The notes beneath the pieces were generated by a model, which was not told the origin of the DNA, did no database searches, and saw nothing but the letters and a program-made list of their open reading frames with translations. A program made the position numbers and the translations under genes. From the NCBI RefSeq assembly GCF_900066015.1, contig NZ_LN890655.1, positions 992,001-1,056,000 on the forward strand: 64,000 bases of DNA, read 5' to 3'. The stretch is from Candidatus Promineifilum breve. Lineage in GTDB: Bacteria; Chloroflexota; Anaerolineae; Promineifilales; Promineifilaceae. This document shows, piece after piece, positions 1-9,223 of the stretch (positions within the stretch are counted from its first letter, which is position 1; each line of letters opens with the position of its first letter).

Positions 1-30
1 ATGATTGGCATCGCTTTGGCATTAGTATGA
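1..30 (+). CDS. 3' end of an upstream membrane-protein gene (possibly mraY)
   Basis: Frame 1 reads nine hydrophobic residues (M-I-G-I-A-L-A-L-V) and then TGA at 28-30. A hydrophobic C-terminus directly upstream of murD fits MraY, the lipid I synthase that often precedes murD in dcw clusters. Only these ten codons are visible, so the identity is inferred from position alone. Confidence 0.3.
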   Translation: MIGIALALV

Positions 31-46
31 TGACGATGAAGAATTC

Positions 47-174
47 AACGCAAAGGCGCAAAGGCGTGAAGAGTGTAGCGAGTAGCGGGTGGCGGGTGGC
101 GCGTGGCGCGTACCTGCAACCCGCCACTCGCTACCCGCCACCTGCAACCCTTTGCGCCTTTGCGCCTTCGCGTT
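47..174. repeat. Large intergenic inverted repeat upstream of murD
   Basis: A 20-base arm at 47-66 is matched by its reverse complement at 155-174 with one mismatch. The interior (about 72-148) holds tandem GTAGCGGGTGGCG-like words on one side and their reverse complements on the other, so most of the segment can fold into one hairpin. The right arm ends two bases before the murD ATG, leaving no room for a Shine-Dalgarno site outside the hairpin. Confidence 0.75.
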
Positions 175-176
175 AA

Positions 177-1568
177 ATGATCTTTATGGACGCCCTACAC
201 GGTAAACGACTCGTCATTCTCGGCATGGCCCGGCAGGGAACGGCCCTGGCGCGCTTTGCCGTGGGCGTGGGCGCGTTCGTCACCCTGTCGGACATGCGCC
301 CGGCCGTCAAGCTGGCCGGCGCGCGCCAAGCCCTGGCCGATCTGCCGGCCGACCGCCTGCGCTTCGTCCTGGGCGAGCACCCGCTCAGCCTGCTGGACGC
401 GTGTGACGTGCTGGCCCTCAGCGGCGGCGTGCCTTCCGATTCGCCGCTGGTCGCCGAAGCACGGCGGCGCGGCATCCCGCTGACCAACGATTCGCTGGAG
501 TTCATGCGCCGCGCCCCCGCGCCGGTCATGGGCATCACCGGCTCGGCCGGCAAGACGACCACGACCGCCCTGGTGGGCCAGATGGGGCAGAAATCGGCCC
601 GGCAAACGTGGATCGGCGGCAATATCGGCCGCCCGCCGCTGGAAGACCTGGCCCACATGTCGTCGAATGATTTGATCGTGGTCGAACTATCCAGCTTCCA
701 ACTGGAGCTATGGGACGAATGCAGCCCGCCCATCGCCGCGGTGCTGAACCTGACGCCCAACCATCTGGATCGCCACCGGACGATGGCCGCCTATGCCGAG
801 GCCAAGAGCCACATCCTGCGCCACCAGAAGCCCGGCGACGTGGCCGTGTTGCCCGCCGACGACCCCGGCGCGCTGGAAATGCGCGGCCTGGCGCGCGGCC
901 GGCTGCGGCTGTTCAGCGCCCATGAGCCGGTCAGCGACGGCGCGTTTGTGCAAGATGGTCAGATTTGGCTGAGCGACGCCCGCGGCCAGACGGCGCTGTG
1001 CCCCGTGGCCGCCAGCCGGCTGCGCGGCCGGCACAATGTGCTCAACGTCCTGGCCGCCGTGACCCTGGCCGACGCGGCCGGCGTACCCCACGAGGCCATC
1101 GTCGAGGGCATCCGCCTGTTCGACGGCGTGCCCCACCGGCTGGAAACCGTGCGGCGCGTGGGCGGCGTGCAATACGTCAACGATTCCATCGCCACCGCGC
1201 CGGAGCGAGCGCTGGCCGCCCTGGCCGCCTTCGAGGAGCCGATCATCCTGCTGGCCGGCGGCCGCGACAAGGATATGGTCTGGGACGGCTGGGCGCGACA
1301 GGTGGCCCAACGCGTGAAGCACGTGGTGCTGTTCGGCGAATTAGGCCCGGCCTTGGGGCAACGGTTGGGCGACCGCGCGCCGACGACCACGGTTGAAACG
1401 CTGGCCGAGGCCGTGTCGGTGGCCCACGAGCAGGCCGGCACCGGCGATGTGGTGTTGCTGTCGCCCGGTGGCACGAGCTTTGATGGCTATTCCGATTTCG
1501 TCGAGCGCGGCGAACATTTTCGGCTCCTGGTACGCGAACTGGACGGGAGCGAGGAGGCAGATCGATGA
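177..1568 (+). CDS. murD: UDP-N-acetylmuramoyl-L-alanine--D-glutamate ligase MurD
   Basis: Cytoplasmic Mur ligase adding D-Glu to UDP-MurNAc-L-Ala in peptidoglycan synthesis. The 463-residue product has the usual length and three-domain plan. There is an N-terminal nucleotide-binding fold, then the ATP P-loop GITGSAGKTTTT at residues 119-130 (Lys126). The Mur-ligase signature NLTPNHLDRH starts at 191, and a C-terminal domain carries the VNDSIATAP motif near 334. ATG at 177 is used here; an in-frame ATG at 186 is an alternative, and neither has a clear ribosome site. The stop overlaps the ftsW start by four bases (ATGA), so the two are translationally coupled. Confidence 0.95.
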   Translation: MIFMDALHGKRLVILGMARQGTALARFAVGVGAFVTLSDMRPAVKLAGARQALADLPADRLRFVLGEHPLSLLDACDVLALSGGVPSDSPLVAEARRRGIPLTNDSLEFMRRAPAPVMGITGSAGKTTTTALVGQMGQKSARQTWIGGNIGRPPLEDLAHMSSNDLIVVELSSFQLELWDECSPPIAAVLNLTPNHLDRHRTMAAYAEAKSHILRHQKPGDVAVLPADDPGALEMRGLARGRLRLFSAHEPVSDGAFVQDGQIWLSDARGQTALCPVAASRLRGRHNVLNVLAAVTLADAAGVPHEAIVEGIRLFDGVPHRLETVRRVGGVQYVNDSIATAPERALAALAAFEEPIILLAGGRDKDMVWDGWARQVAQRVKHVVLFGELGPALGQRLGDRAPTTTVETLAEAVSVAHEQAGTGDVVLLSPGGTSFDGYSDFVERGEHFRLLVRELDGSEEADR

Positions 1569-2752
1569 CCACCCTTAACGTCGTCAAGCGGCGCACCACG
1601 TCCCTGCTGGCCGGGCGCAATAAATATGCCGTCGATTACTGGCTGCTGCTGGCCGCGGCCGCCCTGCTGGTGCTCGGCTTTCTGATGGTCTACAGCACCA
1701 CGTTCGATTTGGGCGACCGATTCCAGGGTAATCCGGTCTATTATCTGACGCGCCAGCTCGTGGCGATGGGCTTGGGCATCCTGTTCATCCTCGTCTTCAT
1801 GCAATTCGATTACCATATTCTGCGCTACCTCTCGGTGATTATCATCGTTACCGCCGTGGCGCTGCTCTTCTTTTTGCTCATCTTCGGCCAGGTGGACGAG
1901 TACGGCGCGGTGCGGACGCTGGCCGCCGGCTCCTATCAGCCGTCGGAACTGGCTAAGCTGGCGACGATCCTCTATATCGCCCACTGGCTGGACTCGAAAG
2001 GGGATCGCATCAAGAAGATCAATTATGGCCTGATCCCGTTCTCGGTCATCGTCGGCGGCATGTTCGCCCTGATTGTGGTGCAGCCGGCGCTGAGCGCGGC
2101 CATCCTGGTCGGACTGATCGGCTTCACCCTCTTCTTCGTGGCCGGGGCCGACCTGAAGCAGGTGCTCGTCGCCGGGGTGCTGGCTTTGGCGGTGGTCGTC
2201 GTGATGATGCTCACGCTGCCCCATGCCCAGCAACGGTGGGCCGACTTCATTGCCACGTTGCGCGACCCGCAACAGGCCAGCTACCAGGTACAGCAAGCTC
2301 TGGGCGCGTTGGCCAACGGCGGCGTTTGGGGTCTTGGGCTGGGTAAGGGCGATCAGAAGTTCGGCCCCCTGCCGCTGGCCCATACCGACGGCGTCTTCGC
2401 CATTGTGGGCGAGGAGATGGGGCTGCTCGGCTCGGTGGGTGTGGTGCTGTTGATGGGCTTTCTGGCCTGGCGCGGCTTCCGTGTGGCCGCCCGCGCCCGC
2501 GATACCTATGGCTTTTTGCTGGCCGTGGGCGTGACGGTGTGGATCGCCTATCAGGCCTTGATCAACGTCGCCGTCATCACCGCCGTCATGCCCTTTACCG
2601 GGATGCCCATGCCCTTTCTCAGCTATGGCGGTTCGTCGATGCTGATGACGGTGATCGGCGTGGGCGTATTGCTCAACGTCTCGCGCGACGCGGCCCTGGG
2701 TTCCCGACCGGCTCGCCGGCAGCCGACGGGCGGCCCACAGGACAAGGGGTGA
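1565..2752 (+). CDS. ftsW: SEDS-family peptidoglycan glycosyltransferase FtsW
   Basis: Polytopic membrane protein of 395 residues that polymerises lipid II at the division septum with a class B PBP partner. After a basic cytoplasmic N-terminus there are about ten hydrophobic segments. SEDS hallmarks are visible: the YQPSELAKLA stretch in the middle, and the C-terminal PFLSYGGSSML motif near residue 355. Position inside the dcw cluster (murD-ftsW-murG) favours FtsW over RodA. It overlaps murD by four bases, and its TGA shares one base with the murG ATG. Confidence 0.93.
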   Translation: MTTLNVVKRRTTSLLAGRNKYAVDYWLLLAAAALLVLGFLMVYSTTFDLGDRFQGNPVYYLTRQLVAMGLGILFILVFMQFDYHILRYLSVIIIVTAVALLFFLLIFGQVDEYGAVRTLAAGSYQPSELAKLATILYIAHWLDSKGDRIKKINYGLIPFSVIVGGMFALIVVQPALSAAILVGLIGFTLFFVAGADLKQVLVAGVLALAVVVVMMLTLPHAQQRWADFIATLRDPQQASYQVQQALGALANGGVWGLGLGKGDQKFGPLPLAHTDGVFAIVGEEMGLLGSVGVVLLMGFLAWRGFRVAARARDTYGFLLAVGVTVWIAYQALINVAVITAVMPFTGMPMPFLSYGGSSMLMTVIGVGVLLNVSRDAALGSRPARRQPTGGPQDKG

Positions 2753-3933
2753 TGCGCATTTTGATTTGCGCCGGCGGCACGGGTGGCGGTATCTACCCGG
2801 CCCTGGCGGCGGCGACGGAATTACAGGCGCTGGGCGTCGCCGAGGATGATTTATTGTGGATCGGCGCGAAAGGTGAGATGGAAGAAACATTGGTAAGGCG
2901 AGCGGGTTTGCGATTGGAGACGATCCCCGGCGGGCCGATTGTCGGCGTGCCGCTGCCCACACGCGCCCGTAACGCCCTGAAGCTGGCCCGCGGCGCGGTG
3001 GCGGCCGGCGGTCATCTGCGCCGTTTCCAACCGGACGTCATGTTTATGACCGGCGGCTACGTGGCCGCGCCGGTGGCCCTGGCCGCTCGGCGTCAGGGCG
3101 TGCCCATCGTCATCTATTTGCCCGACGTGGAACCGGGCAGCACCATTCGCCTGGTCGTCCCCCTGGCGCGACGCATTGCGGCCACCACCGACGGCTCGCA
3201 AGCCTACGTGCCGGCCGAGAAGCTGGTCGTCACCGGCTATCCGGTGCGGCCCGACGTGCGCGCCGCGCGGACACTGACCAAGGCCGAGGCGCTGGCAACG
3301 TTTGACCTGACCCCCGCCCGCCCGACGCTGTTCGTCTTCGGCGGCAGCCGCGGCGCGCGCAACATCAACCGGGCGCTGATGGCCGCTTTGCCGGCGCTGC
3401 TGACCCAGGCGCAGATTATCCACGTCAGCGGCGAATTGACCTGGCCGGAAGTTGAGGCCCACGCGGCCACACTGCCGGCCGAATTGCGCGCTTTCTATCG
3501 CCCCTATGCCTATTTGCATGAGGAGATGGGGGCGGCCTTCCGCGCCGCCGATCTGGCCTTGGCCCGCGCCGGGGCCAGTATGCTGGGCGAGTGCCCGGCC
3601 TTTGGCTTGCCATCCATCCTCGTGCCGCTGACGTTCGCCTGGCGCTATCAGAAAGTGAACGCCGACTATTTGACCGAGCGGGGCGCGGCCGTCCAGTTGG
3701 TCGATGAAACCCTGGGCCAAACCCTGTTGCCGACGGTGCAGGAACTGCTCTTCGACCGCGAGCGGCTGGCCCGGATGGCCGCCGCCGCCGCCGCCCTCGA
3801 CAAGCCCGACGCGGCGGCCGATTTGGCCCGGCTGATTCTGGCCGAGGGCAACCCGGACCCGGGCCACCCGGACCCGGGCAGCCCGGACCATCGCGCGCAT
3901 CCGTCAATCGCGCGCGAGGAGACACTATGTTGA
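2752..3933 (+). CDS. murG: UDP-GlcNAc:lipid I N-acetylglucosaminyltransferase MurG
   Basis: Transfers GlcNAc to lipid I on the inner membrane face to make lipid II. ATG at 2752 is chosen because it overlaps the ftsW stop (TGATG) and starts the canonical N-terminal strand MRILICAGGTGGG. This gives 393 residues; a longer open frame upstream lies inside ftsW. The GT-B fold is evident: an N-terminal acceptor domain (FMTGGYVAAPVALAA) and a C-terminal UDP-GlcNAc domain with FGGSRGARNIN and ARAGASMLGECPAFGLPSILVPL. The first G-loop is GGTGGG rather than the family's GGTGGH, which is unusual. The C-terminus has a short DPGHPDPGSPD repeat. Confidence 0.93.
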   Translation: MRILICAGGTGGGIYPALAAATELQALGVAEDDLLWIGAKGEMEETLVRRAGLRLETIPGGPIVGVPLPTRARNALKLARGAVAAGGHLRRFQPDVMFMTGGYVAAPVALAARRQGVPIVIYLPDVEPGSTIRLVVPLARRIAATTDGSQAYVPAEKLVVTGYPVRPDVRAARTLTKAEALATFDLTPARPTLFVFGGSRGARNINRALMAALPALLTQAQIIHVSGELTWPEVEAHAATLPAELRAFYRPYAYLHEEMGAAFRAADLALARAGASMLGECPAFGLPSILVPLTFAWRYQKVNADYLTERGAAVQLVDETLGQTLLPTVQELLFDRERLARMAAAAAALDKPDAAADLARLILAEGNPDPGHPDPGSPDHRAHPSIAREETLC

Positions 3934-4532
3934 GCTTGACCGCCGCCTTCTGGATCATGGTCTTTATCTTCGCCTTTGTGGGCATGATGCGCGGCTGGAG
4001 CAAGGAAGTCGTTGTCACTTTGTCGGTCGTTCTGGCGCTCTTCACCATCAACCAATTCTTCCCCACCATCTTCGGCTTTATCGGCTGGCAGGATAGTGTC
4101 AACCCACCGCCTATCCCGACGGACGACGCACGCCGCTGGGAATTCGCGGTGATGTCGGCTTTCCTGTTGTCCCTGGCCTTCTTCGGCTATCAGGGGCCGG
4201 CGCTGGCCCGCAGCAGCGTGGGCGCGCGACTGACTCGGCACGACAACATCACCGATAAGGTGTTGGGCTTTCTGGTGGGCGGCCTCAACGGCTGGCTCAT
4301 CATCGGTTCGATCTGGTCTTTCCTGGAGTTCCAGCTTGTCGAAGCCAGCAAGTGGGTACGCTTCACGTCGGATATTCCCTATCCGTTTGATCCGGCGCGC
4401 ATCTCCCGGCCCGCGTCGGACATCGCGACAATCATCGACAATCTGCCCATCCCGTTTCTGACGCAATCGCCCTACATTTTGCCCTTGCTGCTGGTAGGCG
4501 TGGTTATCTTTGTGCTGGTGGTACTGGTATAA
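3927..4532 (+). CDS. CvpA-like membrane protein inside the dcw cluster
   Basis: 201-residue integral membrane protein with hydrophobic segments near residues 5-25, 28-45, 74-90, 110-130 and 180-201. The FVGMMRGWSKEVVVTLS start and the central ITDKVLGFLVGGLNGWLIIGSI segment resemble the CvpA/colicin V production family, whose members are often near cell-envelope genes. It overlaps murG by seven bases and ends before murC. It is therefore co-transcribed with peptidoglycan genes, and an envelope role is inferred from that alone. The family match is by eye. Confidence 0.6.
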   Translation: MLSLTAAFWIMVFIFAFVGMMRGWSKEVVVTLSVVLALFTINQFFPTIFGFIGWQDSVNPPPIPTDDARRWEFAVMSAFLLSLAFFGYQGPALARSSVGARLTRHDNITDKVLGFLVGGLNGWLIIGSIWSFLEFQLVEASKWVRFTSDIPYPFDPARISRPASDIATIIDNLPIPFLTQSPYILPLLLVGVVIFVLVVLV

Positions 4533-4536
4533 ACGA

Positions 4537-5976
4537 ATGGCCCAATCACTTGCGACGGAAGCCATGACCGTTCAGATCACACCCGGAAGGCGCGTCCACA
4601 TTGTGGGCATCGGCGGGGCCGGCATGTCGGCCATCGCCCGCGTCTTGCTGGGGCGTGGTCTGCGCGTCTCCGGCTCCGACTTGCAGGCCAACGCCCAGAC
4701 CGAGGCGCTGGCCGCCGAGGGTGTGGTGGTCTATGACGGCCACGCCGCCGAACACATCGACGACGCGGAACTGGTCGTCATCTCCTCGGCCGTGCCCCCG
4801 ACCAACCCGGAATGGACGGCGGCGCTGTCCCGCGGCATCCCCGTGCTGAAGCGGGCCGATCTGCTGGGCCAATTGATGCTGGGCACGACCGGCATCGCCG
4901 TGGCCGGTTCGCACGGCAAGACGACGACCACCGGCCTCATCGCCCACATCCTGCTGGCCGCCGGCCTGGACCCGACGGTGATTGTGGGCGGCACGCTGCC
5001 CGAACTGGGCGGCAACGGCCGCTTCGGGCGCGGGCCGCACTTCGTCATCGAGGCCGACGAATACGATTACACCTTCCTCGGCCTGCGGCCGGAGATCGCC
5101 GTCATCACCAACGTCGAGCACGACCACCCCGACCTGTTCCCCACGGCCGAAGCCTACCGGGATGCCTTCCGCCGCTTCGCCGCGCTGTTGCCGGCCGGCG
5201 GGCGGCTCATCCTCTGCGCCGACGATCCCGGCGCCATGGCCCTGGCCGCCGAGTTGCCGTCCGGCACGCCCATCACCACCTATGGCCTGGGCGAAAACGG
5301 CGGCGCGCAACCGATGGCCCGCGCCCTCGACGCCCGGCCCAACCAGTTGGGCGGGACGGATTTCGTGGTGGAGATCGACGGCCAGACGGTCGGGCTGGCG
5401 CGCCTGCGCCTGCCGGGGCTGCACAACGTGCGCAACGCGCTGGCCGCGCTGGTGGTGGCCCGCGAATTGGGCATCGACTTCGCCCAGGCTTGCCGGGCAT
5501 TGGCCGATTTTGGCGGCGTCCAGCGGCGCTTCCAGATCATCGGCGAGGCCGGCGGCGTGACGGTCATCGATGATTACGCCCACCACCCGACGGAAATCCG
5601 GGCCACGCTGGCCGCCGCCCGCCGCCGCTATCCCGGCCGCCGCCTGTGGGCCGTGTGGCAGCCGCACACCTATAGCCGCACGCGCCTGCTGCTGGACGAA
5701 TTCGCCGCCGCCTTCGACCAGGCCGACCGGGTGGTGGCCCTTGATATTTATCGCAGCCGCGAGGCCGTCGACCCCAGCCTGACCACGGCCGATGTCCTGG
5801 CCCGCATGGCCCACCCCGACGCCAGCCACGTCGGCGACCGGCGCGCGGCGGCCGATTATTTGCTGGAGCGGCTGCGGCCCGATGACGTGGTGCTGACGCT
5901 GGGCGCCGGCGATGGCGACGCCGTCGGCCGCTGGGTATTAGAAGGCTTGTCAACTCAACGCGGGATGAAGAGATAA
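4537..5976 (+). CDS. murC: UDP-N-acetylmuramate--L-alanine ligase MurC
   Basis: First Mur ligase, adding L-Ala to UDP-MurNAc in the cytoplasm. The Rossmann start HIVGIGGAGMSAIARVL is followed by the P-loop GSHGKTTTTGLIAHIL. The central motif EADEYDYTF precedes VITNVEHDHPDLF. The C-terminal domain has IDDYAHHPTEIRATL and WQPHTYSRT. ATG 4537 gives 479 residues. ATG 4564, preceded by GGAAG, gives 470 residues and is equally plausible. An open frame extending into the upstream gene is not used. The gene order murC-murB is typical of dcw clusters. Confidence 0.95.
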   Translation: MAQSLATEAMTVQITPGRRVHIVGIGGAGMSAIARVLLGRGLRVSGSDLQANAQTEALAAEGVVVYDGHAAEHIDDAELVVISSAVPPTNPEWTAALSRGIPVLKRADLLGQLMLGTTGIAVAGSHGKTTTTGLIAHILLAAGLDPTVIVGGTLPELGGNGRFGRGPHFVIEADEYDYTFLGLRPEIAVITNVEHDHPDLFPTAEAYRDAFRRFAALLPAGGRLILCADDPGAMALAAELPSGTPITTYGLGENGGAQPMARALDARPNQLGGTDFVVEIDGQTVGLARLRLPGLHNVRNALAALVVARELGIDFAQACRALADFGGVQRRFQIIGEAGGVTVIDDYAHHPTEIRATLAAARRRYPGRRLWAVWQPHTYSRTRLLLDEFAAAFDQADRVVALDIYRSREAVDPSLTTADVLARMAHPDASHVGDRRAAADYLLERLRPDDVVLTLGAGDGDAVGRWVLEGLSTQRGMKR

Positions 5977-5984
5977 CCGACCCC

Positions 5985-6935
5985 ATGAACCTCATGACGA
6001 CTGTGCAGACCGTAGAGAGATTGCGACAGATATTCGGCGACCAGTTGCAGGTCAACGAATCGCTGGCCCGCCACACCACCGCCCGCGTCGGCGGCCCGGC
6101 CGAGCTGTTCCTGACGGTCAACTCGGCCGAGCAGTTGCAGACGGCGGTGGAGATGGCCTATAACGCCGGGGTGGGCTACTTCCTGCTCGGCGGCGGCTCC
6201 AATATTCTGGTGGCCGACGCCGGCATCAGCGGCCTGGTGATCCTGAACCGGGCGCGCAAGGTCAGCTTTCGCCATAGCGGCGCGGGCGTGGTCTGCACGG
6301 CTGAGTCGGGGGCCAATTTCTCGGCGCTGGCCCGCCAATGTATCAGCCGCGGTCTGGGCGGGCTGGAATGGGCCATCGGCATCCCCGGCACGGTCGGCGG
6401 CGCGGTAGTGGGCAATGCCGGAGCGCATGGCGACGATATGAATGGGGTCTTGCTGGCGGCCACGGTCTGGGAACCGGGCTTCGGCGTGCGCGTCTACAAC
6501 CGCGAGGAGATGGCCTACGCCTACCGCGACAGCGTCCTCAAGCGCGATCAGGGCGCGGCGCGGGGGCGGCGGGTGGTGCTGTCGGCCGAGTTGCGGCTGC
6601 GGCCCGAGGCCGTGGATGTGCTCTCGGCCCGCGCCGAGGGCTTCAACGCCCACCGCAAGGAGCGGCAGCCCGGCGGGGCCAGCACCGGCTCCATGTTCAA
6701 GAACCCGGAGAATTATTACGCCGGCTATCTGATCGACACCGCCGGCCTCAAGGGCTTCCGCGTCGGTGACGCGGCGATCTCGGAGAAGCACGCCAACTTC
6801 TTCATCAACGACGGCCAGGCCACGGCCGAGGACGTGCGCGCCCTCATCGCCGAAGCCTGGAACAGCGTCCGCGATCAGTTCGGCATTGAGATGGAACTGG
6901 AAGTCGAACTCGTGGGCGATTGGACGTTTGAATAA
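5985..6935 (+). CDS. murB: UDP-N-acetylenolpyruvoylglucosamine reductase MurB
   Basis: FAD/NADPH enzyme reducing enolpyruvyl-UDP-GlcNAc to UDP-MurNAc. The 316 residues carry the FAD-binding stretches RVGGPAELF and LLGGGSNILVAD. They also carry the IGIPGTVGGAVVGNAGAHG motif, YRDS, and the catalytic-serine motif GSMFKNP near 240. The short YRDS-to-GSMFKNP segment fits type II MurB (Bacillus/Thermus-like) rather than the E. coli type. It begins eight bases after murC. Confidence 0.94.
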   Translation: MNLMTTVQTVERLRQIFGDQLQVNESLARHTTARVGGPAELFLTVNSAEQLQTAVEMAYNAGVGYFLLGGGSNILVADAGISGLVILNRARKVSFRHSGAGVVCTAESGANFSALARQCISRGLGGLEWAIGIPGTVGGAVVGNAGAHGDDMNGVLLAATVWEPGFGVRVYNREEMAYAYRDSVLKRDQGAARGRRVVLSAELRLRPEAVDVLSARAEGFNAHRKERQPGGASTGSMFKNPENYYAGYLIDTAGLKGFRVGDAAISEKHANFFINDGQATAEDVRALIAEAWNSVRDQFGIEMELEVELVGDWTFE

Positions 6936-7028
6936 TTAGGAATTACGAATTAGGAATTAGGAATTAAGAACGAGAGCAACTGGCACATGGGCTTACTGAC
7001 CACTGACCACTGACTACTAACTACTGTA
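6936..7028. repeat. AT-rich short tandem words between murB and ddl
   Basis: The 93-base spacer contains repeats of AATTAGG/AATTACG (about 6935-6966). It then has repeats of ACTGACC/ACTACTA words (about 6996-7025). The composition is far lower in GC than the flanking genes. A related GGTTAGTGGGTAGTGGGCAG series occurs near 40555-40590. There is no ORF. It breaks an otherwise tightly packed operon. Confidence 0.7.
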
Positions 7029-8207
7029 ATGACTAATCACCGCAAAATCCACATCGGCGTCATCTTCGGCGGGCGCTCCGGCGAGCACGAAGTATCGCTG
7101 CGCTCGGCGCGCTCGGTGATGGCGGCGCTCGACCCGGCCAAGTACGAGGTCACGCCCATCGGCATCACCAAGGACGGCCGCTGGCTGGCCGCCGACGCTG
7201 CCGGCGCGCTGGCCGACGGGGACGCGGCGCGGGCGGTGACGCTGTTGCCGGAGCCGGGCGACGCGGCGCTAATGGCTGTCGATCATCCCGGCGGCGGCGC
7301 GTCGAATCTGTCGGTCATGGCCGAACTGGACGTGGTCTTTCCCGTGCTCCACGGCCCGTATGGCGAGGACGGCACGGTTCAGGGTTTGCTGGAACTGGCC
7401 GGGCTGCCCTACGTCGGCGCGGGGGTGGTCGGGTCGGCGGTGGGCATGGATAAGGCCATCTTTAAGCAGGTCATGGTCGCCGGCGGGCTGCCGGTGCTGC
7501 CCTGGCTGCTGGTGACGCGCGGCCAATGGCGGCGCGACCCCGACGCGGTGATTGCCGCCGTCGAGACCGCCCTGCCCTACCCCGTCTTCACCAAACCGGT
7601 CAATCTCGGCTCCAGCGTCGGCATCAGCAAATGCCGCGACCGGGCCGAATTGCGGGCCGGGCTGGCCGAGGCGGCGCGCTTCGACCGGCGCTTGCTCGTC
7701 GAGCAGGGCATCGACCGCGCCCGCGAGCTGGAAGTGGCCGTGCTGGGCAACGAGGAGCCGCGGGCCAGCGTCGTGGGCGAGATTCGGCCGCGGCGCGAAT
7801 TCTACGATTACGTCGCCAAATACATGGCCGAGCCGGGTTCGGAGGATGAGTCGGAACTAATCATCCCCGCCGTGCTGGCCCCGGAACTGGCCGAGGCGAT
7901 TCGCGATCTGGCCGTGCGGGCCTATCAGGCCATCGATTGCGCCGGGCTGGGTCGGGTCGATCTGCTGCTCGACGACCGCGCCGGGCAGATTTATCTGAAC
8001 GAGATCAACACCATCCCCGGCTTCACGGCGATTTCCATGTATCCCAAATTATGGGAAGCGACCGGTATGAGCTATAGCGAACTGCTGGATCAGCTCATCG
8101 CGTTGGCGCTGGAACGCCACCGGGAAAAGTCTGAATCGGAAACGACGATCAACGTAAATACGTTCAACGAAGCGGCCATCGCGGCGGGCGAGGAAGGGAC
8201 GAGATGA
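7029..8207 (+). CDS. ddl: D-alanine--D-alanine ligase
   Basis: ATP-grasp enzyme joining two D-Ala for the peptidoglycan stem. The 392-residue product begins with [19 protein letters not shown], typical of Ddl. It has [39 protein letters not shown], and the metal-binding end [18 protein letters not shown]. Its length matches the longer DdlA/VanA-like form. The C-terminal 30 residues after [14 protein letters not shown] are a charged tail. It overlaps ftsQ by four bases (ATGA). Confidence 0.95.
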   Translation: MTNHRKIHIGVIFGGRSGEHEVSLRSARSVMAALDPAKYEVTPIGITKDGRWLAADAAGALADGDAARAVTLLPEPGDAALMAVDHPGGGASNLSVMAELDVVFPVLHGPYGEDGTVQGLLELAGLPYVGAGVVGSAVGMDKAIFKQVMVAGGLPVLPWLLVTRGQWRRDPDAVIAAVETALPYPVFTKPVNLGSSVGISKCRDRAELRAGLAEAARFDRRLLVEQGIDRARELEVAVLGNEEPRASVVGEIRPRREFYDYVAKYMAEPGSEDESELIIPAVLAPELAEAIRDLAVRAYQAIDCAGLGRVDLLLDDRAGQIYLNEINTIPGFTAISMYPKLWEATGMSYSELLDQLIALALERHREKSESETTINVNTFNEAAIAAGEEGTR

Positions 8208-9208
8208 GCGAGCGCAAGACCGACGGCAAACCACGCCTGCGCAAACAGCCGCGCACGCGCCGCGTCTACACGGCCACGTCCGCGCCGTTGACCCAGCTGT
8301 CGATGCCCAAGACGGCCAAGAAGCGCAAGGCGCGCAACAGCCGGCAGCGCTTCAGCCGCCCCCTGGCCGGGGTGCGGAGTATTATTTTCAATGCCCGCTG
8401 GGTCAGTCTGGCCGTGGTCGGTCTGACCGTCTATGCCCTGTTCGTCATCGGCGGCGACGACCGCTTCTATCTGAACTACATCCCGGTCGAAGGATCAGCG
8501 TCGATTGAGATCAACCACGTGGTCGAGGAGAGCGGCCTGGCCGGGCAACACGTCTTCGCCGCCGACCCGCAAGAGGCGGCCGACCGCATCGGGGCCATCG
8601 GCGGCGTGGTCACAGCCACCGTCACCCTCCACTGGCCCAATGACGTGGTCATTCGCATCCGCGAGAAGCCGCCGTTGGCGACGTGGCAGGAAGGGGACGA
8701 GACGTTCTGGATCGACGAGGACGGCCATCTGAGTCCGGCGCGGGCGGCCACGGTCGGCCTGTTGAGCATCATCGCCGAGGAGCCGGTCGCCACGGCCGAT
8801 GACCTGTCGGCGGCGGCTGTGGAAGAAGAGGAAGCGGCGGCCCTGGCCGAAGAAACCGAAGCGGCCGCCGATGAAGACGCCGCCGATGAGACGACCGCCG
8901 AGACCGACGCGGCGACGGAGGCCCAGACCGAAAGCGAGGCCGCCTTTGTGCCCGAAGCGGTGTTGGCCGGCGCGCTGCAACTGCGCGAGTTGCGGCCCAA
9001 CATCGACAAACTGTATTACCAGCCGTCCGATGGCCTCGGCTATCAGGACGGCCGCGGCTGGACGGCCTATTTCGGCGCGGGCCGGGATATGCATCAGAAG
9101 TTGGTTGTCTACGAGACGATTGTGGCGAATTTGCTGGAGCGCGGCGCCCGTCCGGCCTACATCAGCGTCGCCAACCAGTACAAGCCGTATTACCGGCTGG
9201 CCCCGTAG
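8204..9208 (+). CDS. ftsQ: Cell division protein FtsQ/DivIB with acidic insertion
   Basis: Bitopic division protein linking early and late divisome parts. A basic cytoplasmic tail of about 60 residues precedes one membrane helix (about 66-84). The POTRA domain (about 88-160) contains VEGSASIEINHVVEESGLAGQ-like sequence and WPNDVVIRIREKPPLATW. Residues about 203-246 are a striking Glu/Ala/Asp/Thr-rich stretch inserted before the final beta domain, which resumes at VPEAVLAGALQLREL. It is 334 residues, longer than most FtsQ because of this insertion and the long basic tail. Position between ddl and ftsA supports the call. Confidence 0.88.
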   Translation: MSERKTDGKPRLRKQPRTRRVYTATSAPLTQLSMPKTAKKRKARNSRQRFSRPLAGVRSIIFNARWVSLAVVGLTVYALFVIGGDDRFYLNYIPVEGSASIEINHVVEESGLAGQHVFAADPQEAADRIGAIGGVVTATVTLHWPNDVVIRIREKPPLATWQEGDETFWIDEDGHLSPARAATVGLLSIIAEEPVATADDLSAAAVEEEEAAALAEETEAAADEDAADETTAETDAATEAQTESEAAFVPEAVLAGALQLRELRPNIDKLYYQPSDGLGYQDGRGWTAYFGAGRDMHQKLVVYETIVANLLERGARPAYISVANQYKPYYRLAP

Positions 9209-9223
9209 ACGGGAGAAAGAGGC

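Noticed and set aside
2539-2751. Upstream extension of murG
   Set aside because: It overlaps ftsW by over 200 bases; ATG 2752 matches the MurG N-terminus exactly.
1487-2962. 491-residue minus-strand open frame over ftsW/murG
   Set aside because: It is antisense to well-supported genes, with His/Gln/Arg-rich composition typical of a high-GC shadow frame.
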